Of a stretch of 64,000 nucleotides of DNA, positions 25,980 to 36,699 are shown in pieces. Position 1 is the first letter of the stretch. Each line of letters starts with the position of its first letter. A model generated the notes under the pieces. That model had not been told where the DNA came from and ran no database searches. It saw only the letters and a list, made by a program, of their open reading frames with translations. Origin of the DNA: Plasmopara viticola (taxonomy: Eukaryota > Oomycota > Peronosporomycetes > Peronosporales > Peronosporaceae); the NCBI GenBank assembly GCA_001695595.3, contig MBPM02000011.1, positions 248,001 through 312,000 on the forward strand, read 5' to 3'. The position numbers were made by a program, and so were the translations under genes.

Positions 25980-27730
25980 GTGAAAATATGTGCATTGGAA
26001 GCAAAGGCGATACCGGAGTTCGTTCAACCGGCACTAGCAGAATTGCTCTATGCTTTTTCAAACAAATTTCTAAATAAATTACCTCCAGACTGCTCAGAAA
26101 ACTTCGAATTGCAAATAAGAGAGGACGCCGAGCCTAAGGTCGAAGACATACATCGTTTGTCAAAGACGGAACAAGATGTACTAAAATATTTCAATTAGGA
26201 AAAGTTGCGCAAAGGAAAGATCAAAGTGTCGGATTCGACGTGTGTATCGAATGTTTTTGGGGTGTCCAAGAAAAAGCCTACCTTCAACACGACCGTAAAG
26301 CGTTCGGAATGGCAAAGGTCGGGTGATTTTAAGATTTCCATTTGCTGGGCAATTGATTACCGTTGTGTAGATTGTTGAACGCAGCTTCGGTTGCTGCTCA
26401 TCAATAAACGGTTTGGCATAATTGGCTCAAGATTATCATCAAATGTTGATTAGAAACGATTTGCGTCAATATATGGCATTACGCACACATAAGCAATCAT
26501 CAATCAATGATGTGCGCCCTTCCATAAATTAAGCCGGAATTCCTGGTTTCTGGTCACCTTATGCGATCCCTGTTTGACAGAATCGATTTTGTCGTCGTAT
26601 ATCTGATTGACATTTGCACTTTTTCCAAGACGCAGGCTAATCACATCGACCAACTAGGACGAGTTTGTGAACTTTAACGTGAACAATGCCTATACGCGCA
26701 TTGTGACAAGTGCTCGTTTATGTTGCCGTCCGTCGGTTTTCTGGGACACATTGTTTTAGATGTCATATTGTCTGTTGATAGCAAAAAAACACTTGTGATC
26801 GAAAGAATGACTTAACTACAGTTCACAAGTGGGCTATTTAGCTTGGGAGGACTAGCTGTTTATCATTGACAATTCATATGTGACTTTGCGACTCATGCAT
26901 TACCATTAAGTAAGTTAATGAAGACAGACGTCGAATCGTGCTAAAGTTCAGCTCAAAAAACTTGCTTTTCTAGCTTAAAGTTGGCTTTGCAACAAGCTCC
27001 GGTCTTGAAGTTACCCGGTTTCTTTATTAGTTGTCTACTCACCACAAACGCACTTAAATATTGGGTCAGCGCAGTACTTTCTCAACGTTTGGTGACAATC
27101 ATCCGATCGCAATTTACTCGAAAGAACCTGGGCAACACGAGATTTATTGGCCACAGCACGAAAAAGAATTCCTCGCCATCAAGTTGGCGTTGAAAAATTG
27201 GCGACACTATATCCATGATCGATTATTTGATGTTATGCGGACAATGCGATGATTGTTGCATCAACTAAATCTCACTACAATTGGCGTGATTCCTTACTTT
27301 CTTTATTCGGTTTGATTTTATGCTTTATCATGTGAGAGGGGTGCAGAAATGCATTATCCTGGCCGGCGGATCACGGGACGGGTGCGAAAAATCTGTCGTC
27401 ATTAGTGTATGAAGGCGACAATTTGTATTTTGCCGTTGGTATCACATCAAGACACATTGGATCAAGGTTTGTGGTTATAACCTGATACCCTTGTGTGCAC
27501 AGAAACCAGTCTAGCGCTGGTGTCCTTAAGAGCTGTCAAACTTCAAAAGAAAAAGCCTTTATGGTGTGAATCGAACTCAATCTCGTCATGATTTTTTTTC
27601 TATACTAGCACATCTCAAATTTATGAGCGACCAGCGATTCCTTGGCTGTGGGGAGCAGCTTGAGCCAGCGACCCCCATCGATCCCGTGGGACGAGACAAA
27701 GGTCAATTTTGTCGGCCTCCCACAAATCAT
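25980..27730 (+). mobile_element. Decayed Ty3/gypsy retrotransposon (pol remnant)
   Basis: Broken translations in order follow the Ty3/gypsy pol plan. The RT N-terminal part lies at about 25,980-26,380 (STCVSNVFGVSKKKP, then WAIDYRC). RT palm to connection follows at about 26,585-27,000 (FVVVYLIDICTFSKTQA, VGFLGHIVLD, LALQQAPVLKLPGFF). RNase H is at about 27,060-27,260 (HEKEFLAIKLALKNWRHYI), its tail at about 27,330-27,420, and an integrase-like patch at about 27,640-27,720 (IPWDETKVNFVGLPQ). The usual YLDD box reads YLID. Stops and frameshifts separate every block, so the element is dead. I could not identify LTRs, a gag or a primer-binding site. Confidence 0.8.
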
Positions 27731-28170
27731 GTGCCACAATCGACATCTTTGCATAGAAATGCGAAGATGCATTGGAGCTGAATTCGAGTCAGTGGATCTA
27801 CAGACACCACAACGATGGGTTTCATAGGACGGGGACCTTTTCAATGAAGATATGTCGTAAGAGCAAGCCAGCCTGCGGCAATATCCTTCTTGTTTAGCGA
27901 TATGTCGTACCACTTACAAGAGTGGTGCGTGCACACTAAGGGTGTTAGTGCGAGGAAGGTCTACCCTTGAGTCATTTCTAAACATTTCCACCATGTAAAA
28001 ACGTGGCGCCCCAATGATGAAGGCCGGCAAGTTTTCTAAATAATCGACATTGCTATATGGCTCACACCTGAGTTTTCGCAAATACTGGTGGAGCTCAAAC
28101 TTCCCGCCTAACGCGGATAAATGAGTTCAATTGTAAAATACTCTGGTAAAGTTGATAGTGAGTAAGCTAC
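27731..28170. other. Intergenic, no gene seen
   Basis: Probably part of the same retroelement debris, but I find no recognisable coding block or repeat. Confidence 0.4.
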
Positions 28171-28699
28171 TCATCCGAAATTATGTGGCTAGTTTAAGAA
28201 GAACATTATTTTTTTCGGGTTATAGGAAACCATGAGCTTGATTGGCTTACACCGGACATTCAACGCTAGCGCTAGTGCTGCCTAAGCCAGATCTACCTGA
28301 CCTTTATACGGCTTAATCTTCGCTCGTAGAGCCCGAATGCCATGACACGTTTCAGCTGCTTGATAGCAAGGAGGGCTGCAGATGCAGCCGCCTCATCAGG
28401 CCCAAAGATGCCAGCAAGTTACTGAAGCACACCTGGTCATCCGAAATTATGTGGCTAGTTTAACTCCTACTTCCCGAAGAACATTATTTTTTTCGGGTTA
28501 TAGGAAACCATGAGCTTGATTGGCTTACACCGGACATTCAACGCTAGCGCTAGTGCTGCCTAAGCCAGATCTACCTGACCTTTATACGGCTTAATCTTCG
28601 CTCGTAGAGCCCGAATGCCATGACACGTTTCAGCTGCTTGATAGCAAGGAGGGCTGCAGATGCAGCCGCCTCATCAGGCCCAAAGATGCCAGCAAGTTA
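28171..28699. repeat. Two-copy direct tandem duplication (~251 and ~263 bp)
   Basis: Copy 1 (28,171-28,421) and copy 2 (28,437-28,699) both run from TCATCCGAAATTATGTGGCT to CCAAAGATGCCAGCAAGTTA. Apart from a 12-bp insertion (CTCCTACTTCCC) in copy 2 they look essentially identical by eye, so the duplication is recent relative to the decayed elements around it. The minus strand of each copy holds a short open stretch reading GPDEAAASAALLAIKQLK, which could be a captured gene fragment; I do not recognise it. A 15-bp spacer separates the copies. Confidence 0.9.
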
Positions 28700-30758
28700 T
28701 CTGAGCAGTGCAGAGTGCATCGCCTTCGGTCGGCTTGATTCATTCTTCGTGGGTTCAGGTAGGCAATATATGGCACGGTCACACATCACCTTGGACAGAG
28801 GGGGCAAAGGAAGATCTAACATTTTCCGATGAGCGAGTGTGCAAAACAATGCACAAGTTACGGACTATTTTGATCACTTTCCCTCCTGCCTATTCAGTAT
28901 ACGCTCTAAATTTAACATGTAATTTGAACAGGGAATGTATCTCTAACTGAAACCTTTAATATCTCTGTGCAAACCAAAAAATAAATAGCGAGAGGTAGAA
29001 TTTATCTTCGTGAAGCGCCTTCAATGGATGGCCAGCTTTTAACACAAAAGCTGGCAAGCCTGCTAATTAAGCATACGACAAGTATACTCCCTTTTAGACT
29101 GTTTTCCTTGTTGCCATGTCCAATATAAGCCAAGACAACAAGCAACAAAGCAAGATTGCAGCAATGCAGGATTAAGAGTGGTTTAGTTGAAAATTTTATC
29201 ATCCTAATCAAACCTGCCAATAACATAAATGTGCATTGTTAAACTATTGAAATGTATTTATTCCTGCTTACCGTAGTACTTGAACCGATGATTGCGCAAC
29301 TTCATGCAGCTGAAGCTCAACAACAAACGATGAACACTCGACAGCAAAAGAAAGGTTAGACAAGAGGAACATTGCTAATGTTTTGCGTACTTTCTTTTGC
29401 TAATGAGTGTTTGTCGTATGCAACTTTGTCCTACTCCACCGTCCCGTACACATTTAATATATCTGATGCACAGGCGATCAAACCACTGGGCAGCAGCTTA
29501 TCGCTCTTATTTTTACCACGAAAGAACAGTATTTTCCAAAGTTTCCTGCCTGCGTCCTTTTCGACAAAATATAAATCAGCAAGATGTCGCGAGACAATGT
29601 TGCTGCAATTTAAGGCTATGAGCGTGCGACGTGAATGGAAATGCCAGCTACCCTTCTCGGTGCTGCATATCTAAAGATAGCGGTGGTTATCGCTAGCACT
29701 GACAGAGCTCGAAGTCATGCGAGGATGGCTTTCCGAGCTGCCGAATGGGCAATGCTTGAAACGGCCTGGATTCTTGGCAGCTTCACAGCGTTTTCTTAGG
29801 ATCTGTCTTTTAATTAAGCTAACACATAAATAGCGGTGTCTCGAACTGTAACTTCTACAAATTATTTCTTAGAGTGAACTGTGCCATTTGCTTGAAAGAT
29901 GAGTATACAAGAGATATGTCAAATTGTGATATTACAAGAAACATCTCCGCGCAGCAGAACTATCGATTTTGGTACACTAGAATGTTCGTGAGTAACAAAC
30001 ATTAAAGAATCAGCCGCACTATTGACAGATTTGAGCTACGGCACTGCTACCGCTCTTAAAAAAATTATCTTGGTGAATTAAGTATGGGATATACTTTTGC
30101 TCGCAGGGGTCATGTGCCATATCTTTATGAACTATCGCTAAAATATTAGCTAGTGTGTGACCAAAATAACAATTAAGTTACTACTCGTTCTTTCCATTTG
30201 TACCGTATGTCTCTTGATGTAATCTCTGAACTTTCTTCGCTGGCTTTGATGAAACATGCGCTAATTTAAGCAGTCTCGCAGACGAATGGCCATGATTATA
30301 TTGATACAACTACTACGTAAAGCGTTCTTATCGGCTCTAAGAGCAACTCATTGTCCCAGAGCCGTCTGGTTTGCCCGACACCACAAAAAGCATACTGTAA
30401 AATCAGCTGGAAGCGCTGGAATCAGACGACGATGCCCATGCGGCATACAAAGAATCCTTATCGCCCGCTTATTCACAAACCTACACTCAAGCTGTCCACT
30501 TGCGAAGACACAGCCCATTAGGTTATGCACGCGCGCCAATCTCTACCGCATCGCGTTTACCTTTAAATAAAGTATCAGCTATTTTCTACATGAATTCCTC
30601 GTAGCTGAGGCATTATGCTGAAACGTTTCGCTGTATAGTCTAATTATTAAAATCCAGTCATCGGAACATTCTTTGTTAAAGGCTAGGGGTCAAAGAATTT
30701 TCCTTTGTTCCGTCTGCAGTCCATAGCCGAGCCAGTTCTGGGAGGCGGCTTATAGTCG
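28700..30758. other. Intergenic 2.1 kb, no supported gene
   Basis: Frames of 60-100 codons occur on both strands (for example from 29,378 plus and 29,226 minus). They lack family motifs, overlap each other and have no splice partners. I see nothing I can name. Confidence 0.5.
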
Positions 30759-30759
30759 G

Positions 30760-30777
30760 GCTCATTCACAAAATTCC
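30760..30777 (+). promoter_or_regulatory. Oomycete Inr-like core promoter
   Basis: GCTCATTCACAAAATTCC lies 17 bp before the ATG at 30,795. The 5' GCTCATT and the following pyrimidine match the published oomycete initiator consensus GCTCATTYYNCAWTTT, with some mismatches later. Such sites sit at the transcription start and normally give short 5' leaders, which fits. Confidence 0.55.
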
Positions 30778-30794
30778 CACCCAGATCCTTCGTC

Positions 30795-31994
30795 ATGAGC
30801 AGCCCACGCCAAGATAAGATTGACCAAGAGTTGGAGAGTAAGCCCTTGTTTCACACATTCACACTTGATGACCAGGCTGATCGACCACAGTACCGATCCA
30901 TGGCTGTGGCATCGGCGCCTCCAGCCTTTGGCATGATGGGCCCTCGCTCCCCCCTCGATCAAATGGGTGCCGTCTTCCCAGGTTCGGTGTTGTATAACAC
31001 GGCTTCGAAGAAGTCTTTGGCAACAAAATCTGATAATGCTGCTACCACACCTTCGTTCGGTGTGCGTGTCGACCGCACAAAGTACGTGGACGTGACGCCG
31101 CGCGACCTACCACCGGCGCCATTTCGACTCGAAATGCACACGCATTTTCACGTTAAGCTAGAATCGACTCAGCGCGTCTGTGGCGTTGTGGGTATTAAGC
31201 TTTGCGAGCTGGACACTGATTTTGACTTCAATGCTGACAAGTGCAAGTGGAAGGTCGAGTATCGCCGATGCGGTGCGCACCGTGTCAGTCTTAACATTGT
31301 GATCTATAAGACGACCAAGCAAGAGTATGTCATTGAGGTACAACGTCGCGAAGGCGACATAATGGCGCTTATGCACCTATATCACGAGCTCAAAAGTTTA
31401 TTTCGCCGCAGCCAATTGCTTTGCGACAAAGCGTCTTCGTCAAATGGCATTAAACGCGCTGCTCCTAAGCCTCTTTCCAAGCTGCCGCTTTTGCCCGAAA
31501 GCATTCAGAATGGCGTCTCTGCTCTGAAAGGCTTGCTTAAGAGCAAGTACGTCGATGCGCAGATGCAAGGTGTGCTTGGCACCATTTCTATGTCTGCTAC
31601 CGAGGAAACTCGATCTGGTATGAGTGGTCTCGTGCCGCATCTTGTGACGTTAGGCCAGTCAAAAAACACCAATGTTTCGCGGTTAGTAAGCGCTGCGCTT
31701 GCTCAGCTCTGTGATCACCCACAATGTCGTCAAGTGTTTATTCAATCCGATGGTTGGCAATTTATTGTTGACCTCGCTGCCGGTGGCACTGACATCAATC
31801 CAGACGTGCAGCGAGAGAGCCTCCATGTTGTGGAAACACTTTGTTCGCTCTATCACGACGAACTTGCTAAGTCCGTGAATTCTAGTCGCGTATTGGATCT
31901 GGTCCAAGAGTGGCAAAAAATTGAGGACCCTCGCCTCAAGAAGCACGCGTGCAACGCGCACCGTGCGCTTAAGGAAGCGGGAGTTCTTGTGTAA
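30795..31994 (+). CDS. KA1-like domain plus helical (ARM-like) repeat protein
   Basis: Intronless 399-residue protein from an ATG just downstream of an Inr-like site. Residues 1-110 are low-complexity. Residues about 112-205 have the pattern of a KA1/AMPK-C-like domain: KWKVEYRR, then alternating hydrophobic strands (SLNIVIYKT, YVIEVQRREGD) and a final helix (MALMHLYHELKSLF). KA1 domains bind acidic phospholipids or regulate kinases, but no kinase domain is present here. Residues about 235-399 are all-helical with armadillo/HEAT-like spacing (VSRLVSAALAQLCDHPQCR, RESLHVVETLCSLY). I infer a scaffold or membrane-recruited adaptor. Domain names are by eye; the gene is convincing but its function is unassigned. 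It converges on the DHHC gene, 231 bp apart. Confidence 0.85.
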   Translation: MSSPRQDKIDQELESKPLFHTFTLDDQADRPQYRSMAVASAPPAFGMMGPRSPLDQMGAVFPGSVLYNTASKKSLATKSDNAATTPSFGVRVDRTKYVDVTPRDLPPAPFRLEMHTHFHVKLESTQRVCGVVGIKLCELDTDFDFNADKCKWKVEYRRCGAHRVSLNIVIYKTTKQEYVIEVQRREGDIMALMHLYHELKSLFRRSQLLCDKASSSNGIKRAAPKPLSKLPLLPESIQNGVSALKGLLKSKYVDAQMQGVLGTISMSATEETRSGMSGLVPHLVTLGQSKNTNVSRLVSAALAQLCDHPQCRQVFIQSDGWQFIVDLAAGGTDINPDVQRESLHVVETLCSLYHDELAKSVNSSRVLDLVQEWQKIEDPRLKKHACNAHRALKEAGVLV

Positions 31995-32225
31995 GTAATT
32001 TTGAGAAGGAAGTTGATGGCTACCTACTTTTGCTTGTGGTTGGTGTGTTGGAGTAGGCTAGGCTTACTACAACACTGTATGTAGTTTATACCGACGAGTT
32101 TGTTTTGCGAATTAAGCTTAATGCTTTCTCCACTTAATACCAAGTTACTGTATGAAAGCGAACGCAAACTCTTAATTGTCTCGTTGCTTTATGGTAGAAT
32201 GATTTATTATATACGAAGTATTTTT

Positions 32226-33575
32226 TTACACAACATCAGCCGCGTCACTAAATGCTGTTGGGATGCGCTTTTCCACAGACCACCCGCCCTCCAACGTTTC
32301 CGTAGTCATAGTAATGGCACTTTCAGACAAGCTGTCATCATCAAGAAACGTGTCCATTTCTGAAGTTTCGTCTTCGGAAAAAGTCATCTCGTGTTCAAGG
32401 ACGTAGCCCAGCACCTGGTTTTTGACAGATCTGAAAAAGCGAAAGCAGCGACAAATGAGACTTTTGCTAGCAAAAGAGTCAAAGTTAATCTTACGTTGGA
32501 AACCAGATATTCACTGGGAGAAGCCAATGCAAAGAAAATTTGCAATCCAACCCGCCAAATACTTCCCGTAAGCCGAGGTTCTCTGCGCTCTCGCCCTTTA
32601 GACGGTCAATTTGTGTTGTTCCCGTGGTAATGACACTGTACTGGTCGCACATCATACACAAAGTGAAAAGTCCAAAAAGCACGGCTTCCATGATTAAGCA
32701 GACAACTCGAATTGCTCCATAAGTCGGGCAGCTAACACCACAGCATTACACAACAACGTTCCATCTAAGCCTAAAGAATTTAAAAAATCTAAGACAGCTT
32801 CATCACTTACGTCTCATTGATGCACTTTGCGTAGCGAAAGAAAACAAGTGTCACTGCATACGCCGACAATAAGAACACGTAGAAGATGAAAAGCAAGAAG
32901 AATTTGTGGTTGCCCAACCCCACGCAATTATTCACCCAAGGACAGTGGTGGTCCATCTTGATAACGCAGCGATCGCAAATCGAGCAGTGATGCGCTCTTA
33001 CAGGCTTGAATTGGCGGCATCGACGACACGTACGGTATCTTTGCTCCTCCAACCTAGAGCAGCAACAAGCTCAGCCAAGCATTACGCGTTCTCGTACCAC
33101 ATTTCTTACCTTGCTATCTCATCCTTAGAGGCATGCGCCAGTGCTAGCGGAAGAGCCGATTCGGGGACAGCTCCCGGGTCCGTCAGCATGGCTACAATAT
33201 ACATCGTACAGAAAACGTCAGGTTTTCTTCCTCTTGCCCGGCTAGATGCTGTCTTAGCGACCTTTTCCATGCGATACAAGCGCCAAAAAGCAAAGTGTCG
33301 TGAAGTTGGCAATGTGCAGCAGCCCCAGAAGCGAAAGACCCATCCAAGGGTAGATCACGACGCCCTAAAACGTAAAAATAAACGGATGAGGCGATATTCC
33401 ATACACATAATTGAAAAGTCAAAAGTCCTACCACGACGATGCATTCAGCATAGAGCACTAGGAACCACGATACAATAGCGCACACGATGCCGCACGGGTC
33501 TGTGTTGCACCAAAGTCGTGAACTGAAGCCTGTACCGTACGTAGCTGGACGCTTGCGCTGGTCCAGAGACGGCAT
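32226..33575 (-). CDS. DHHC-type palmitoyltransferase, six exons
   Basis: S-acyltransferase of Golgi or other endomembranes, closest in feel to the ZDHHC3/7 group. Exons: 33,432-33,575; 33,262-33,364; 33,110-33,191; 32,811-33,053; 32,495-32,731; 32,226-32,430. They join in frame to 337 residues. Visible order: TM1 ([17 protein letters not shown]), TM2 ([13 protein letters not shown]), the conserved MLTDPGAVP, the cysteine-rich domain C-R-R-C ending in DHHC at residues 144-147 ([20 protein letters not shown]), TM3, TM4, a TTGTTQ motif near the usual TTxE position, and an acidic tail. Introns are 56-79 nt. Intron 1 could instead start 27 nt later (GTATGG, 40-nt intron), adding nine residues; I prefer GTAGGA because length and alignment fit better. 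Divergent from VMS1. Confidence 0.9.
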
Positions 33576-33683
33576 ACCAAGTGTTAAGTACGTCGTAACC
33601 TTACTTACAAAATCGTAAACCTATCATTACACATACCCATATGACCATCACTCATCCTTTTGTGCCCTTTAGTTACTCTGTCA
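33576..33683. promoter_or_regulatory. 108-bp bidirectional promoter region
   Basis: The DHHC gene (minus) and the VMS1-like gene (plus) start head to head with only 108 bp between their ATGs, so both promoters must share this interval or overlap the coding ends. CTCATCCTTTTG near 33,651 loosely resembles an oomycete initiator for the plus gene. Several ATGs on the minus strand precede the DHHC start and could be upstream ORFs if transcribed. Confidence 0.45.
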
Positions 33684-35559
33684 ATGACATCTAAGAAGTC
33701 TGCGCAGACGTATGGGCGCGTCGCGTTGTGCAACCTGACCCCGTCTCAAACATCCCAATGGACTGTTCGATCTGTGGCCGGGAGCTCGCGTCAATTTTAT
33801 CGCTCGCGAGCGCTGGATGAAGCGTCCAACAGTGCAGCCACGCCATCGCGGCTGCAGACGGCGATGCTAGAAGACCGCGTGAATGTTGGTCTACGGTGCA
33901 ATGCATGCGAAATACCTTCTTTTGCATCGCTGGATGATCAATACTTGCATTTTAAGTCTCCAGCTCACTGCATCAATTTAAAGAGAAGAGCAAAGGGGCT
34001 TTCGAGTTTGTCGGAGCAGGAAGCACTGCAGTACTTACACAAGCAAAACGTGGCAAAGAAGAATGGAGAGGAAAAATATGAGGGTTACGAATCCGGATCA
34101 TCCTCTTCGTCGTGGGAGGAGGATGACGAGGAGGAGGAAAAGATGGCCACAACGACGGAGCCTGTGGTCGAGTTCTCGGACGGCACGAGCGTGTATAAAG
34201 TGTTTAAGAATATATTACCTGGAGCGGAAGATGAAATGTTTGATCCATATTCGTCACTGGATAAATTGTGTGCGTCTAAATTTCGGTGGGCGATATATTT
34301 GCTGCGTAGTGGACGCTTTGCTGGAGCTGTCTTCGACAATGACAAGGCCTTGTGTCACAAGACGTTTCAAAGGTACACGACGAGAAGAAAGCAGGGTGGT
34401 GCACAGTCAGCTAGCGACGCAAATGGCAAGGCCAAGTCGGCTGGTGCGACACTGCGGCGGTATAATGAAGCGGCGTTGAAGCAGGACGTGGCAACGTTGC
34501 TTCTGGAGTGGAAGGATATAGTACAGGACGTAGAACTAATTTTTATTTCTTGTGGGAGGAAGGAGCGTGCGACGTTCTTTCCAGAGAAAAATGCAGTGCT
34601 ACAACCAGGTCGGTGGGTATATGCCAGGGACGACACATGCCATGCGATTAATGACTGTCAAAATAAATATTGCTGCAGGTGACAAGAGATTAAGACGTAT
34701 TCCGTTCGCTACTTTTCGACCAACATTTGAGGAGGTGTGTCGAGTGCGTTCGGACCTCAGCAGTGTGCGAGTCTCGCCACTTCCGGTGCAAATTAATTTG
34801 ATTAGCAGTAATAAGGTGACAAAGACAGAGAAAAGTAAGCAGACAAGCGAATGCGCTCCTAGCGTTGATGTTAAGGCGGATGTTGGTGTTGAGGCGGGTG
34901 TTGGTGTTAAAACGGATGTTGATGTTTTGGAGCATGAACTAGTGCCTTTGACTATTCAGCTGGTCAACAGCGGTGACTTTTTGGGTCTCAAGGAGTTTTT
35001 GTCGAAGACTGAATCCAAGGACATTAAAATAAACGCGATGGATTCTGTGTGCATGACTGCTCTTCATCACGCTGCTGCGAATGGAACAGTCTCAATGGTT
35101 GAGTTTCTGCTAAACCAAGGGGCCGATCCGTCTCAATTAGACCTTCATAATCGACCGCCTTACTTCTTGTGCAGCTCGAAAGCGACACGAAATGCATTTC
35201 GTCGATTCATGGGTGAGCATCCGAATGCGTGGGATTACGCAACAGCACAGATTCCCGAGGTTCTTACTGGTGAGATGGAGCAGCGAAAGAAACAAAAGGA
35301 GGCTGAAAAACGAAAGCGAGCGAAAGAACGCAAGAAACAGCAAAAGAAAGAAGCTGCTGAGTTAAAACAAGTGCAAGCCAAGCAGCAAGAAGAACTTGAA
35401 CGCAAAATCGCAGCAGGCTTGGCTTGTGACCTCTGCGGCAAGTATGCTGGCAAATCCCCGCTTACCCGTTTGGAATTTAAATACTGCTCGACGGACTGTG
35501 TCAACGGACACAAACGTCAGCTGATGAAAGAAGCAGCTCTGCGTCGCCTGGGGGGTTAG
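33684..35559 (+). CDS. VMS1: VMS1/ANKZF1-like peptidyl-tRNA hydrolase, two exons
   Basis: Exons 33,684-34,608 and 34,679-35,559 (70-nt intron) join as [20 protein letters not shown] to give 601 residues. Vms1/ANKZF1 releases nascent chains from stalled 60S subunits in ribosome quality control and binds Cdc48/p97. Order: C2H2-like finger C72-x2-C75...H89-x5-H95; an acidic stretch; the VLF release domain ([20 protein letters not shown], then [14 protein letters not shown]), with Q241 in GGAQS as the likely catalytic glutamine by analogy with Vms1; an ankyrin repeat ([19 protein letters not shown]); a long K/E coiled coil as in the p97-binding region; and a C-terminal C-x2-C/C-x3-C treble-clef finger. 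A short GV/DV repeat encodes residues near 34,860-34,925. The first ATG in frame is used; a TTG lies eight codons upstream. Confidence 0.92.
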
Positions 35560-35735
35560 CTGAAGGATTTGTTAGTATCGACGTGCAAAAGTAAGTCATA
35601 ATCGAAAAAAAGTCTTAACGGTTTTAGCGTCGTTTCGTGAATCATCAGTACATATGGAGCTTCTAAGCTTTAAAAGGGTTTTGTGTGCCCCTCCGATCGC
35701 AAGTGCTTGACTTTAAGGTGCATCGAGAAGAATTG

Positions 35736-36699
35736 ATGGACCTGCCTTTGGATGATGAAACACTGCAGCGTGTGTACGCCTGGATCGATGAAATTCCACT
35801 TTCGCGGCCAAAAAAGAGCATTGCCCGTGATTTTAGCGATGGTATACTAGCAGCCGAAGTGGTTGCTTATTATTTTCCAAAGTTGGTACAGATGCACAAC
35901 TACAGCGCTGCCAACTCGATCAAGCAAAAACAATACAATTGGAACACGCTGAATAGTGCGGATTAGAATTGTATCACGTGAAGGCTCGGATTACTTTGAT
36001 ACATTTTTGTTGGTAGGGAAAGTGTTCAAAAGACTTCATGTATATCTGTCAAAGGCGGAAATCGACGACCTTGTGCAGTGCCGATCCGGCGCAATCGAAC
36101 ATTTGCTTGTAAAGCTTCAAATCAAGGTGCGCAAACGTCTAAGTCATTGTAATTGGAATCAAATATTTCCTGCTTTTGGTGAACAGATTGCCAATCATAG
36201 CGAGAAGCGCCCGTCGTCGTCTCCATTGCCTCAAGCACCACGCGAAGTTAATGCTATAGCGGATGATTCGAGCAGCACTTTGTCGGGAAACACTGCAGTA
36301 GTTGGTACGATTATCAATGGAAGTCCCAAATGTGGAAGCACTCGTACAATGCAGTCTCCGCTTGATAGGCTTGGCGAATCGCGCGGCGATTTGCTTGTGC
36401 CTATGCTGGAGCTGGCAACACAGGCCGGTGACGAGACGAGTAGGTTAATAGAGACGCCAGTAGCGCCTGTGTATCCCATAGATTCGACTGGAAAAGCATA
36501 CCTGCCGAGCAACGAAAACTCAAAGACAGATTTTTTCCGTCAAGAGCTGGCAGAGAGGGACAGCTTAATTGCTGAACTTCGGGAGACTATCCACATCTTT
36601 GAAATGAAAGTTCAAAAACTCGAGCAACTGGTTCGACTCAAAGATGGCAAAGTACAAACACTTGTGGCGAAGCTGCGCTCCCAAAATTCTCAGACTTAA
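35736..36699 (+). CDS. SPEF1: SPEF1/CLAMP-like calponin-homology protein, two exons
   Basis: Exons 35,736-35,955 and 36,017-36,699, joined across a 61-nt GT-AG intron as WNTLN-R-KVFKRL, give 300 residues. SPEF1 binds and bundles microtubules in the axonemal central pair and in cell cortices. The N-terminal CH domain shows the SPEF1 hallmarks VYAWIDEIPLSRPKKSIARD, FSDGILAAEVVAYYFPKLV, MHNYSAANS and QKQYNWNTLN. The middle is a disordered Ser/Pro linker. The C-terminus has the conserved coiled coil (FEMKVQKLEQLVRLKDGKVQ). The first in-frame ATG gives MDLPLDDE, similar to known SPEF1 starts; an in-frame stop lies upstream. It follows VMS1 by 176 bp. Retention suggests a flagellate life stage. Confidence 0.92.

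Noticed and set aside
29002..29674. Small frames with hydrophobic starts near 29 kb
   Set aside because: Short, overlapping, no motifs and no splice partners.
35685..35687. GTG start upstream of SPEF1
   Set aside because: The first ATG at 35,736 gives the usual SPEF1 N-terminus; GTG initiation is unlikely in a nuclear gene.
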